Shown in pieces: positions 18,021-27,243 of a stretch of DNA of 64,000 nucleotides. A program made the position numbers and the translations under genes. The stretch covers positions 1,860,001-1,924,000 of the forward strand of contig NZ_CP036278.1 of NCBI RefSeq assembly GCF_007748035.1, given 5' to 3'. Below the pieces are notes generated by a model. It did no database searches. It was not told the DNA's origin and saw only the letters and a program-made list of their open reading frames with translations. How positions within the stretch are numbered: position 1 is the stretch's first letter; the number at the start of each line of letters is the position of its first letter. This DNA comes from Aeoliella mucimassa. Its GTDB lineage: Bacteria; Planctomycetota; Planctomycetia; Pirellulales; Lacipirellulaceae.

Positions 18021-19349
18021 TCAGCTACTTGGCTTTTTGTTTCGAAGGAGCAACGCATTGAAGGATGCGTAGATGGCGAAAGGGATTAGGGCAAGGTATT
18101 TGGCCCATTTCGAAAGATCGGACTCTGCCATGCTGGTGATTTGGGAAAGTGATTCGCCGCCAACTCCGATGAACAAACAGCCGTAGCATCCAACGCTCAG
18201 GCACACCGTAAACGCAAAGGCGCGCTCCAGGAGGGGGACCTTCTTGCGGGAGACGCTCCACATTCCGGCGCCCTCGAGCACGAGGCCAAGGGCAATTGCG
18301 GTTGCTATGAGCGGTGGGGAGGCAGTCAGCAGTGCACTAATAATGAGTAAGACGAATAAAGCATGGATGACTATCAGTAAATAGCCTCGGCGTATGCGTG
18401 CGGAATCGAGAATAGCGCGAACCAGCGGGTCGTTACTGATTAAGGCTGCGGAGATCGCCCCGTAGAAAGCCAGGCAAGAGAGCGGGAATACCAACGAAGC
18501 AAGCGGCAGTGGGGCAAATCTCCAGGCCATGGGAAAGTAAAATCCGGTGGTCAGCACCACTGCGAACACCAGTGCAGAGAGTAGAATGTTTGCCCATAGT
18601 GCCGTGATCGCATGTGGGTTCTGCAAGCCAACCCAGAGGAGTCCCTTTCGCCAAAAATTGATCAGCCACCGATTCGATTTCTGGGTTTCAACCAATCCTT
18701 TGATGGCATACGAACTGTTAGGGTCGATAGTGAGCGATTCGCAAAAAGCCTGGCGTGCTTCGTCAACGTGTCCACTCTCCAGCAACGCCCAGCCGAGCGA
18801 TGCATGGGCAGTACTATCTTCAGGGTCCAAGGCTAACGCACTTGCCGCGCTCTCGCTGGCGGCCGTATTGTTCTTAAGCATGAGTTGCGCTGTTGACCGC
18901 AACGAATGGGCGCTGACGAATGAGGGATCTAAGCTTAGGGCCTCGTTGGCGGATGCCAGCGCGGCGTCCCAGTCCTTTGACGCGATTTTCAATCTCGACT
19001 GGAGCACAAAAAATGCTGGTTCGTCTGGCGATAGTTCCATGGCAACTGCCAAAGCAGCTTCGGCGGCTTCTAACTGATCTGCGAATAGGAGGCCAAAAGT
19101 TAGTAGATAGTGTGTATAGGGGTCGCTTGGGGCGAGGCTGACCGCCGCGCGGCCAATCTGCAGACCATTCTCGTGCTCGCCTTGCGCAACTTTGCAGAAC
19201 CCAATCATCGCCAGTGGTTGGGCGCTGTTTGGATTGTGCTCCAAAATCTGGGTTAGTTGCTCGATCGCACGTGGAAACTCGCCACGATCGATCAAGAGCA
19301 TGACGTACTCCCAGCGAGTGTCGATAAGGCCGGCTGCTGGATCGAACAA
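18021..19349 (-). CDS. TPR membrane protein (second gene of AAA/TPR operon)
   Basis: A roughly 442-residue protein with about six TPR units in the first 220 residues (RGEFPRAIEQLTQILEHNP; LESGHVDEARQAFCESL) and then seven hydrophobic segments, the same layout as the next gene. The start is uncertain. TTG at 19349 has GGAG about ten bases upstream inside the end of the AAA gene. GTG at 19370 would overlap the AAA gene by 16 bases, and ATG at 19301 is also possible. The much longer open frame beyond this only antisense-free overlaps the AAA gene in another frame and is not coding. Tight spacing implies translational coupling to the AAA gene. Confidence 0.72.
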   Translation of the reverse strand: MFDPAAGLIDTRWEYVMLLIDRGEFPRAIEQLTQILEHNPNSAQPLAMIGFCKVAQGEHENGLQIGRAAVSLAPSDPYTHYLLTFGLLFADQLEAAEAALAVAMELSPDEPAFFVLQSRLKIASKDWDAALASANEALSLDPSFVSAHSLRSTAQLMLKNNTAASESAASALALDPEDSTAHASLGWALLESGHVDEARQAFCESLTIDPNSSYAIKGLVETQKSNRWLINFWRKGLLWVGLQNPHAITALWANILLSALVFAVVLTTGFYFPMAWRFAPLPLASLVFPLSCLAFYGAISAALISNDPLVRAILDSARIRRGYLLIVIHALFVLLIISALLTASPPLIATAIALGLVLEGAGMWSVSRKKVPLLERAFAFTVCLSVGCYGCLFIGVGGESLSQITSMAESDLSKWAKYLALIPFAIYASFNALLLRNKKPSS

Positions 19350-19354
19350 TGCGT

Positions 19355-20710
19355 CTACTTCTCCAGCCACTTCAGTACGTCGTCGTATAAACCACCTTGA
19401 TTGGCGTACAGGGCGTAGTTTCTGGCCGACGAGAACCACTCCTGCGTGGTCGCGCGGTGCGATTTGATCGCCTTTAGCAGGTCTTTGCCGGTGATCGGCT
19501 GGGGAGGGCCGCCGAGTTTGATCGAGTCGGTCAGTTTGGCCTCGATGGCCAGGTCGAGAATCGCCTTGAGATCCGCGCCCGAGTACTTGGCGGTTTTCTT
19601 TGCCAAGTGCTTGTAGTCGATGTCGCGGGTCGGCTTGTTCGCGCACTGTAGTTGCAGGATGTCGGCGCGGGCGGCTTCGTCTGGTGGCGGCACGAACAGC
19701 ACCCGATCGAACCGGCCCGGACGGCGGAACGCCGGATCGACGTGCCAGGGAGCATTGGTAGCGGCCAGCACCAGCACGCCATCGTTGGAGTGCTCGGCCC
19801 CGTCGAGTTCGGCGAGAAACTGGTTGATCAACTGGCGAGCGGTGCCGCTGTTCATGTCGGAACGCTTGCCGCCGAGGGCGTCGACTTCGTCGAAGAACAG
19901 CACGCAGGGGGCATTGGCCCGCGCCTGCTCGAAGATGCTGTGCAGTCGTTTTTCGCTGTTGCCCATCCACATGTCGAGCACGTCGTTGATGCCGATGGAA
20001 AGGAAGGCCGCGTCGATTTCGCCAGCGGTGGCCCGCGCTAAGAATGTTTTGCCACATCCGGGAGGGCCGTACATCATGATGCCGCCGCCGAGCGATTTGC
20101 CGTACGCCTGGTAGATCTCGGGGTGCTCGAGCGGATAGATGATCTTCACGCGGATCTCTTCTTTGAGATCGGCCATGCCGCCGACGTTCTCAAAGCGAAC
20201 CTTGGGCCGCTCGAGTTCGGTCTCGAAGGCATCGTCGCCGCCGGAACCACGCATGCGGACACGCCCTTCGAACACCTCGTTCTCTTCCTCCTCGAAACCA
20301 CGAGGCGACACGCCGAGCCGCAATGTGAGTTCGTCGTCGGCTGCTTCGGGATTGATGTCGAGCGCCTGCTTGTAAGCGGCCACCGCGTCGTCGATGCGGC
20401 CTTCGCCGAGGGCGAGCCGGGCGTAGAGCACGCACGCGATCGCAGGCGGATTGGGCTTGGCGATCAGCGACTCGAGAATCACGGCCGCTTCGCTGGGATG
20501 GCCCGATTGGTAGTAGGCGTCGGCCAGCGAGTATTGCAGTTGCGGATCGCCCGGCGACTGCTCGAGCACGGTGCGATATTCCTGCACCGCTTCGTCGTAA
20601 CGCGCCAGGCTGGCCAGCGTGTCGGCCAGATGGCGACGGAGCGGAACGTTATCGGGAGTGACTTCAAGAGCAGCCCGCAGCGGGGCGGTGGGGTCGGATT
20701 CGGGAGGCAT
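19355..20710 (-). CDS. AAA+ ATPase with N-terminal TPR domain
   Basis: A 451-residue protein. Residues 10-125 hold TPR repeats, 140-165 an acidic linker, and from 170 an AAA domain of the Cdc48/FtsH type: GGMADLKEEI entry, Walker A GPPGCGKT (215-222), Walker B LFFDEVDA, sensor ATNAPWHVD, and arginine fingers in FRRPGRFDR. There is no protease or second ATPase domain, so it may remodel or extract partner proteins. The Met at 20710 starts MPPESDPTAP. It is the first gene of a minus-strand operon with two TPR membrane proteins, which could be its membrane docking partners. Confidence 0.88.
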   Translation of the reverse strand: MPPESDPTAPLRAALEVTPDNVPLRRHLADTLASLARYDEAVQEYRTVLEQSPGDPQLQYSLADAYYQSGHPSEAAVILESLIAKPNPPAIACVLYARLALGEGRIDDAVAAYKQALDINPEAADDELTLRLGVSPRGFEEEENEVFEGRVRMRGSGGDDAFETELERPKVRFENVGGMADLKEEIRVKIIYPLEHPEIYQAYGKSLGGGIMMYGPPGCGKTFLARATAGEIDAAFLSIGINDVLDMWMGNSEKRLHSIFEQARANAPCVLFFDEVDALGGKRSDMNSGTARQLINQFLAELDGAEHSNDGVLVLAATNAPWHVDPAFRRPGRFDRVLFVPPPDEAARADILQLQCANKPTRDIDYKHLAKKTAKYSGADLKAILDLAIEAKLTDSIKLGGPPQPITGKDLLKAIKSHRATTQEWFSSARNYALYANQGGLYDDVLKWLEK

Positions 20711-20766
20711 CGTATTTATATCAATTGAATGAACAGTGTTTCTTACCACAGCTTAGCACAAGGAGC

Positions 20767-21309
20767 TTAAGCGCCGGTTGTGAGATCATAGAGATAATCA
20801 GGATGAAAGCCTTTGATCCAGAACATACCATTATCGTGATGAGCGATTTTTATCGTTCCATTGGTAGTGAAGGCAAACGCGATGAGCGAAAGTAGGAACA
20901 ACATGACCATGGTCCACACTCCGAAAGGCATCTCCAGAACGGTCATTCCACAGATGCCCAGGAAGAAAGCCAGCGAAGCCAATGCATTCACAAGCACCAT
21001 GTTTCGTCGTCGGCTTCGCACCTCGCGAGATTCGCTGTATTCGATCAGGCATTCCTTGCGTGTAACGAAATAGCCAATGAGGAATGGAAATGGGCCGAGC
21101 AGAAGCAGTAAGTAAATCATCGACGGAACCCAGGCAATTTTCTTGCGTACCGCGTCGTCAGCCTGCGTAGGGGCATTGGTCGCAACGCAGCGGGGAGGAA
21201 GTCGCACACCGCTTGGGACGACGAGGGCATTGTCGACTACGCGAATGGCGTCGGCCAGCGATGGCGCTGCCGGGGCTTCCAGCGGCGCCTGGAACGGGTT
21301 GTTACTCAT
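20767..21309 (-). CDS. membrane protein of unknown function, tandem copy A
   Basis: A 180-residue protein starting MSNNPFQAPLE, a Pro/Ala-rich cytoplasmic head, four probable hydrophobic segments in two hairpins (about 75-95 and 115-155), and a C-terminal soluble strand (IKIAHHDNGMFWIKGFHPDYL). It is about 35-40 percent similar by eye to the next gene, which has the same start and the same C-terminal block. GAGGGGGG lies upstream of the ATG at 21309. The ~190-bp leader is repeated before copy B. I do not recognise the family. Confidence 0.65.
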   Translation of the reverse strand: MSNNPFQAPLEAPAAPSLADAIRVVDNALVVPSGVRLPPRCVATNAPTQADDAVRKKIAWVPSMIYLLLLLGPFPFLIGYFVTRKECLIEYSESREVRSRRRNMVLVNALASLAFFLGICGMTVLEMPFGVWTMVMLFLLSLIAFAFTTNGTIKIAHHDNGMFWIKGFHPDYLYDLTTGA

Positions 21310-21502
21310 CGCGTGTATCCCCCCTCTCGAATCTGCATGAATCTCCATGTGGCGAACCGCCGTTGGGGTGGAGCATAACTTGCGGGGTTCCTCGTGGCAA
21401 TCAAGGAATCCTTGGTTGGGCAAAAGAGAGTAAAAGGTCGTGATTTAAAATGGACCCGTTTTCCCCGCGATGCCTATAGTTCCCACCGTATTCGAGTATC
21501 GT
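21310..21502. repeat. duplicated leader, copy A
   Basis: This stretch matches 22079-22270 with only about six single changes and one short substituted run (near 21414-21420). It covers the region from the start codon outward, including the ribosome-binding site and probably the promoter of the membrane protein gene. Confidence 0.85.
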
Positions 21503-21514
21503 GGCGGCCTGCAA

Positions 21515-22078
21515 TCAGAGAGGGCCGCTCTCGAGGGCGCTGATGTATTCGGAGCTAAAGCCGTTAATCCAGAAGCGGTTATTGTTGTGTCGAGTGATCT
21601 TGAGTGGGCCTCGCGCGGCAAAGGCAGTGACAATCAAAGTGAATAGGAAGCCCACGGTTGTTACTACACTAGCGTTCCACATGCCGTGTGAAGTGGAAAT
21701 GAGCATTCCCAAGAACAACCCAATCCCAACGAGAATAGCATGAACCACGAAAGCATGCCGACGGGCTCTGGACTTTCTTGACTCACTATAGGTGATGGTA
21801 CAAACCTTGCGAGTTCCAAAATAGACGATTGGCAGCAGCGGCAAGGTCAGAACAGCAACTACCACCAGCCAAACTGGTAACCAATACAGCGTTTGGCGAC
21901 GTCGATCTTGTGGGGGGGTGGGTTCGTTCGTGCGGATGCATCGGTTGGGCAATACGGCGCCTGGCTTTACGACAAGGCAGTTGCCATCGACTTGGATATC
22001 ATTGGTGGCTGGTTTGTCGGCGATCGCAGTGGGGGGATGAGTCTGCTCCAGCGGCGACTGGAATGGGTTGTTACTCAT
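21515..22078 (-). CDS. membrane protein of unknown function, tandem copy B
   Basis: A 187-residue paralogue of the gene at 20767-21309: same N-terminus (MSNNPFQSPLE), same Cys/Asn-rich pre-membrane strand (PNRCIRTNEPTPP versus PPRCVATNAPTQA), two hydrophobic hairpins, and an alike C-terminus (ITRHNNNRFWINGFSSEYI). The start at 22078 is in the same context as copy A. It lies on the same strand and is separated by the repeated leader. No functional clue beyond membrane location. Confidence 0.65.
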   Translation of the reverse strand: MSNNPFQSPLEQTHPPTAIADKPATNDIQVDGNCLVVKPGAVLPNRCIRTNEPTPPQDRRRQTLYWLPVWLVVVAVLTLPLLPIVYFGTRKVCTITYSESRKSRARRHAFVVHAILVGIGLFLGMLISTSHGMWNASVVTTVGFLFTLIVTAFAARGPLKITRHNNNRFWINGFSSEYISALESGPL

Positions 22079-22270
22079 CGCGTGTATCCCCCCTCTCGAA
22101 TCTGCATGAATCTCCATGTGGCGAACCGCTGTTGGGGTGGAGCATAGCTTGCGGGGTTCCTCGAGGCAATCAAGGAATCCTCGGATAGCAAAAGAGAGCA
22201 AAAGGTCGTGATTTAAATTGGACCCGTTTTCCCCGCGATGCCTATAATTCCCACCGTATTCGAGTATCGT
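22079..22270. repeat. duplicated leader, copy B
   Basis: Second copy of the leader at 21310-21502, nearly identical. The VWA gene starts 62 bases beyond it on the other strand, so the duplicate may also hold the divergent promoter of that gene. Confidence 0.85.
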
Positions 22271-22331
22271 CGGAACGGCCGTCATCGAGGGACGAGCCGA
22301 TTTTGGCAGAGCTTACACTTGCGGATGATTT

Positions 22332-24122
22332 ATGGCCACGCGCGACACGTTAGGGGGTGTGATTCACACCTATCAGAAGTTCGACCCAGTGCGGTTTCCG
22401 AGCCCGACACAGCCGCCGCCCGATTTGGTGAGCGGAGCCTTTGAGCACATACTGATGTTCGGCGAGCATCGCGAGCTGACCGACGAGGAACTCGCCCGCG
22501 CGGTGCGGATTGATCCCAGCCAGATTGCCGGGCTGGGGCCGAGTATCGACGCATTGCGGGCGATGCTCGAAGAGCGGAAGCGGAAGATTCTAGAGAGATA
22601 CGAAACCCGCAAAGTGCTGAAGCGGGCTCGCAAGGCCGTGAGCAACGCCGCGTCGCAGACCCGCCCGCCGGCCGAGTTCGCCGACGCGCTGCATCGGGCG
22701 GTCGCCAACCAGCAGCTCCGCGACTTGCAGCGTTTGTGGTATGCCGCAGAAGACGATAACTCTCCCTTCGCCCGCCAGATGATGCAGCTGATCGAACGGA
22801 TGGGCGACAAGTACCAGGTGGACGAGCTAGCCGCCAAGTACATGTTCACGGGTCGCGAGACGATGACGGTTCCCCAGGCGCTCGAGATCAAGGAGGAACT
22901 GGAGCAGATCGACGAACTGTTGGAGCAACTCGAAGAAGCAGCCGAGACCGCCCAGATTGGGGTGATCGACCTGGAGATGCTCAGCGAGTTTGCCGAGCCG
23001 GGCGACGTCGACCAGTTGAGCGCGTTGCAGCAGCAGGTGCAGGATTACATGCGCGAGGTTGCCGAGCAGCAAGGGCTCAAACAGTCGGGCAGTGGGTATC
23101 AGTTGACGCCGCACGCGTATCGGGTGTTTCAAGGCAAGCTGCTCGCCCGCTTGTTCAGCGAGTTGGAAGCCTCCCGCACCGGCCGGCACCAAGGCGACAT
23201 CGTCGGCGACGGGGCCGTCGAAATGCAAGCGACCAAACCGTTTGAGTTTGGCGACTCGGTGGCCAACATGGACGTGGTCGGCACGGTGACCAACGCCTTG
23301 CTACGTCACTCGAAGGACGATAGCGCCTTTGCTGCAGCAGACGACGACTCGGCCGCCGGATCCGACCACTCCAACGGCAACGCAGCGACCTCCCCCCGCC
23401 GACCAGCGCGGCCGGTACGTTTGCGATCGGACGATATCGAGATCCACAAAACTCGCAATCAGCCGAAGTGCGCCACTTGCGTGGTGATGGATATGAGCGG
23501 GTCGATGCGGTACGACGGGCAGTACATCAACGTCAAACGCATGGCCCTCGCGCTGCAGGGCTTGCTGCGGACCGAGTACCCGGGCGACTACCTGTCGTTC
23601 ATCGAGATGTTTAGCTTCGCTAAATTGGTGGAGCCAGGGCGGGTCGTGAATCTGATGCCGAAGCCGGTGACCATTACCAATCCGGTAGTGCAGCTCAAGG
23701 CCGACATGAGTCGCGACGACATCAGCGAGTCGATGGTGCCGCTGCACTTCACGAACATTCAACACGGCCTCTCGACCGCCCGGCGGTTGCTGGCCGCGCA
23801 GGATACCCCCAACCGACAGATCGTGTTAATCACCGACGGACTGCCAACTGCCCACTTCGAGCAAGAGACACTGTATCTTTTGTACCCGCCAGATCCGCGG
23901 ACCGAGCAGGCGACCATGCGCGAGGGGGCGCTCTGCAAGCGGGAAGGGATCACCATCAACTTGTTCTTGCTGCCGAGCTGGTCGCAAACCGAAGAAGACG
24001 TGCGGTTCGCCTACCGCCTGGCGGAGTCGACCTCGGGGCGGGTTTTCTTCACGGCTGGTCGCGACCTTGATCGCTACGTGGTCTGGGACTACTTGACCCG
24101 TCGACGAGACATTTTGAGCTAA
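22332..24122 (+). CDS. VWA (von Willebrand factor A) domain protein
   Basis: A 596-residue cytoplasmic protein. The first 320 residues are helical and charged, with coiled-coil-like stretches (LEIKEELEQIDELLEQLEEA). The C-terminal third is a VWA domain with a complete MIDAS: DMSGSM near residue 386, a Thr/Ser in the middle, and ITDGLPTAH. It resembles CoxE/YehP-type VWA proteins that pair with MoxR AAA ATPases, but no MoxR gene is adjacent. The only AAA gene nearby (19355-20710) is of a different type. ATG at 22332. Confidence 0.78.
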   Translation: MATRDTLGGVIHTYQKFDPVRFPSPTQPPPDLVSGAFEHILMFGEHRELTDEELARAVRIDPSQIAGLGPSIDALRAMLEERKRKILERYETRKVLKRARKAVSNAASQTRPPAEFADALHRAVANQQLRDLQRLWYAAEDDNSPFARQMMQLIERMGDKYQVDELAAKYMFTGRETMTVPQALEIKEELEQIDELLEQLEEAAETAQIGVIDLEMLSEFAEPGDVDQLSALQQQVQDYMREVAEQQGLKQSGSGYQLTPHAYRVFQGKLLARLFSELEASRTGRHQGDIVGDGAVEMQATKPFEFGDSVANMDVVGTVTNALLRHSKDDSAFAAADDDSAAGSDHSNGNAATSPRRPARPVRLRSDDIEIHKTRNQPKCATCVVMDMSGSMRYDGQYINVKRMALALQGLLRTEYPGDYLSFIEMFSFAKLVEPGRVVNLMPKPVTITNPVVQLKADMSRDDISESMVPLHFTNIQHGLSTARRLLAAQDTPNRQIVLITDGLPTAHFEQETLYLLYPPDPRTEQATMREGALCKREGITINLFLLPSWSQTEEDVRFAYRLAESTSGRVFFTAGRDLDRYVVWDYLTRRRDILS

Positions 24123-24444
24123 AAATTCGAAAACCGCCCAAAATACCCTGCCTGCGTGCGAAATGTCGATTGCGGAACATTTGCATCGCTGCCGGGCGAT
24201 TTCCTTAATCGTTGCGATTGCGATATATTATGCACCTTACCAAGCCCGTTTCTTGAGTATGTCCGTCAAACATTAGCGAATCCGTACAGGAAAAAGCGAT
24301 TCGCCAAAAAGATGGAAGACTACTAGCAGTACTCAACCGATGATGAATAGGGACGGTGTTTGCTTGCATTTGCCATAGGTAATGGATGTGTTTGCAAGTA
24401 AGAAGTCGACGTGTCGACCAAATCAGGGTTGGAGGAGTTGCAAC
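24123..24444. other. intergenic, leader of exported protein gene
   Basis: No coding frame is supported. A 7-bp inverted pair GCGAATC/GATTCGC lies near 24275-24306. The promoter of the following gene should be here, but I cannot place it with confidence. Confidence 0.4.
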
Positions 24445-26352
24445 GTGAAACATGCGATTCGGACTATCGGTGTGCGCCTTTTGGCTATCGTTTTGTCGGT
24501 GCAAATCGTCGGCCATACGCAGGCCGCGGTTCCTAGTAGCGAGTCGCTACTGCCGGCCAGTACGGTTGCCTATTTGAGTGTCGCCAACCCGGCCGACCTC
24601 GAACAACGCTTCGACCGCACCCAGCTTGGGCAGTTCGCCCAAGACCCGAGCCTCGAGCCATTCGTCGAGCAGGTGCGCGACAGCATCACCGAGAAGATGG
24701 GCGACTTCCGCGAGCGCATCGGCATCACCATGGACGATCTCCGCGGCGTAGCCGGCGGCGAGTTGGCCTGGTCGATCGTCGCCCGCGAGAAAGGGACCGC
24801 TGGTTCGGTGTTGCTCGTCGATACCACCGGCAACGCTGCTGCTCGCGATGCTCTGATCAAGAAGATTGATAGCTACCTGGCCGATCGCAAAGCCACCAAA
24901 GACTCGGTGCAAGCTTCGGGCCAGACGATTACCAGCTACACGGTTCCGGCTCAAAATGCCGACGACAAAACTCGCTACGCGGCTTACTTTGTCGCAGGCG
25001 ATTTACTGTGCGTTACCGATCAGCTGGCCGTAGCCGAACAACTGGCGAGCCGGTTGGGTGGCACCGCACCGAATCCGCTGAAGTCGCTGCCAGAATACGC
25101 GGCCGTAATGAGCAACTGCAAAGACAGTGGCGATTTCAGTGACGGTCACGTGCGGTGGTTCATTCAGCCGTTCAAGCTGGTGGACGCCATTCGTACGATC
25201 CGCCCCCGCACCCGCGAGGGCGAAGATCGCATGGCCCAGTTCCGTGAACAAGGCTTCGATGCCATCCAAGGCATCGGCGGCCTGATCAAAGTGAGCCCCG
25301 ACGCGAAGCGCGACTTCATCCACCGCACGTTCATCTACGCCCCCGCAGCTACGGGAACCGAAGCCGGAGAAAAGTATCGCTTGGCGATGAACATGTTCAA
25401 AACGCCCAATAGCAGCGACATGCAGCTGCACAATTGGACTCCGCGGATGATCGCTCGCTACACCACGCTGAACATCGACCTGCTGAATGCGTTTGATCAT
25501 TTCGGCACCCTGTTCGATAGCATGATTGCAGGCTATCCCGACGCGTTCGAAACCGCCATGGACCGCTTTAAGAACGATCCCTTTGGTCCTGGCATTGATT
25601 TCCGCAACGAGATCATCGCCTCGCTCGGCACCCGTATTTGTGCGATGACCGACTACACGCTGCCGATCGACACGACCAGCGAGCGATTCCTGGTGGCCAT
25701 CGAAGTAAAGCCGAATAAAATGGCGACCCTTCAGGCGGCGATTGCCAAGTACCTGGAGAAAGATGGCTACATCAAGAAGGAACTCGAGGGGCACGACATC
25801 TGGGAGTTCCAGCCTCAAGAGGAAGAGGACTTCGACATCGGTCTCGATGGCGGATTGCTCGACGAACCGCAAGAAGAGGAAGAGCAACGTCTGCTCACCC
25901 GTTCGGCGGTTTGTGCTTCCGACGGTCAGCTGTTCATCGCTTCGGACGTGGAGTTCCTGCGGTTGGCATTCAAGCAAGCGACCGAAAACGAAGCCCTCGC
26001 CGAGAGCTTCGACTACCAGGCCGTGCAAGCCGCGCTCGAGAACTTGGCCGGCGGCCCGCAATGCAGCTGGACCTTCACGCGTACCGACGAAGCAATGCGT
26101 CCCACGTATGCTTTGCTGCGTGAGAACCGGTTGCCGCAAAGCGAGTCGTTCTTCGCCCGCATGCTGAATGAACTGCTCACTCCGCCGGAGGATCAGAAGA
26201 ACCAGCTGCTGCGTGAGCAAAAGCTCGATGGCAGCAAGCTGCCTTCGTTCGAACTCGCCCGGCGGTACTTCGGTCCGAGCGGCCGTACGGTGCGTGCCGA
26301 GGTAGATGGCTGGCTGATGACCGGCGTGTTGCTCAACAAGGCCGAGAACTAA
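24445..26352 (+). CDS. large exported protein of unknown function (DUF3352-like)
   Basis: A 635-residue protein with a signal peptide (VRLLAIVLSVQIVGHTQA). The GTG at 24445 is chosen because GGAGGAG sits seven bases upstream. The mature protein opens with LLPASTVAYLSVANPADL, resembling planctomycete DUF3352-type proteins, and contains a strongly acidic run near residues 455-485 (EEEDFDIGLDGG and following). No catalytic motif is seen. Two similarly organised halves are possible (LAGGP and GGELAW blocks), which I could not confirm. Location is periplasmic or outer surface. Confidence 0.65.
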   Translation: MKHAIRTIGVRLLAIVLSVQIVGHTQAAVPSSESLLPASTVAYLSVANPADLEQRFDRTQLGQFAQDPSLEPFVEQVRDSITEKMGDFRERIGITMDDLRGVAGGELAWSIVAREKGTAGSVLLVDTTGNAAARDALIKKIDSYLADRKATKDSVQASGQTITSYTVPAQNADDKTRYAAYFVAGDLLCVTDQLAVAEQLASRLGGTAPNPLKSLPEYAAVMSNCKDSGDFSDGHVRWFIQPFKLVDAIRTIRPRTREGEDRMAQFREQGFDAIQGIGGLIKVSPDAKRDFIHRTFIYAPAATGTEAGEKYRLAMNMFKTPNSSDMQLHNWTPRMIARYTTLNIDLLNAFDHFGTLFDSMIAGYPDAFETAMDRFKNDPFGPGIDFRNEIIASLGTRICAMTDYTLPIDTTSERFLVAIEVKPNKMATLQAAIAKYLEKDGYIKKELEGHDIWEFQPQEEEDFDIGLDGGLLDEPQEEEEQRLLTRSAVCASDGQLFIASDVEFLRLAFKQATENEALAESFDYQAVQAALENLAGGPQCSWTFTRTDEAMRPTYALLRENRLPQSESFFARMLNELLTPPEDQKNQLLREQKLDGSKLPSFELARRYFGPSGRTVRAEVDGWLMTGVLLNKAEN

Positions 26353-26391
26353 ACGTTCGTCTGGCCTAGAGCCTACCTTACTCGCAGCCGC

Positions 26392-27093
26392 TTACCCACC
26401 GATGAACATCTCGGGCGGGGCGGTCATGCGGATCACGTGGAACCCTTCACCGTACCCGAACCCGGCCTGGCTGCCGCGGAACAGGGCCAGTGCCTTGAGG
26501 GCCTCGACCGAGCGTGGTTGGGGGAACGTGTGCACCTGGCTTTCGTAGCACGCCATGGCAGCGAGCTTGGTCTCAATGGTGTCGGTGATGTCGACCACCC
26601 AGTTAGGCGTGAAATTTGGCTCGATGTGCGGGGCGTTCCAGTGCGTTTCGCTGATCGTCTCGTAGGCGGCGACCAGCTTGATGCCGCGGCCCATGCCGAC
26701 CGGTCGCGAGACGACCATCGCGGCGTCGAAAATCAGGCGGTGGTCGATGTGCCGATCGGGGTAGGGGATCAGTAGCACGTCGGGGGCCACCTGCTGCACG
26801 ACCTCGTGAATGCGGCGATTGAAGTCGGGCACGCGGACGTCGTCCATTAGCGCGGCAGGGTAGTCGAGAAACTCCGATCGGCAGGCTCCCACCACCGCGT
26901 GGGCCTGATGCGCCTCGGCGACGGTTTGCTCGTGGACCTCCTTGGGATACAACGGAGGCATATGAGCCGCAACCGTAAGTACGGTCAGCTCCCCGCCGGC
27001 CTGGGTAAAGCGGGCCATGGTGCCGCCGACCCCGAGAATTTCGTCGTCGGGGTGGGGAGCGATCACTAACATCCGTGGCGAGGTGCTGCTCAT
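26392..27093 (-). CDS. PIG-L/LmbE family zinc deacetylase
   Basis: A 233-residue cytoplasmic enzyme of the family that removes acetyl groups from N-acetylglucosaminyl compounds (PIG-L, MshB, BshB). The zinc site is APHPDDEILGVGG near residue 12 and the later DRHIDHR (HxxH). The length matches BshB1-like proteins. AAAGGA lies ten bases before the ATG at 27093. It is divergent from the dihydroorotase gene. No other bacillithiol or mycothiol gene is nearby, so the substrate is open. Confidence 0.85.
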   Translation of the reverse strand: MSSTSPRMLVIAPHPDDEILGVGGTMARFTQAGGELTVLTVAAHMPPLYPKEVHEQTVAEAHQAHAVVGACRSEFLDYPAALMDDVRVPDFNRRIHEVVQQVAPDVLLIPYPDRHIDHRLIFDAAMVVSRPVGMGRGIKLVAAYETISETHWNAPHIEPNFTPNWVVDITDTIETKLAAMACYESQVHTFPQPRSVEALKALALFRGSQAGFGYGEGFHVIRMTAPPEMFIGG

Positions 27094-27243
27094 GAGTTGA
27101 ACGTCCTTTGAACATGAGTAAACGGGCGGGCTGGCACTGATCGTAAAACGTAGGGCCCAAAAGGGCAATCATCGGCGGGCCTCCGCCGAGTGAGTTGCCC
27201 CAAGAACCAACCGAACACTTCGACCGAGAACCAGGAATCCAAA

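Noticed and set aside
18021-20057. Long form (678 codons) of the second TPR gene
   Set aside because: Its first 230 codons lie over the AAA gene in another frame and are Arg-rich noise; TPRs begin only after the AAA stop.
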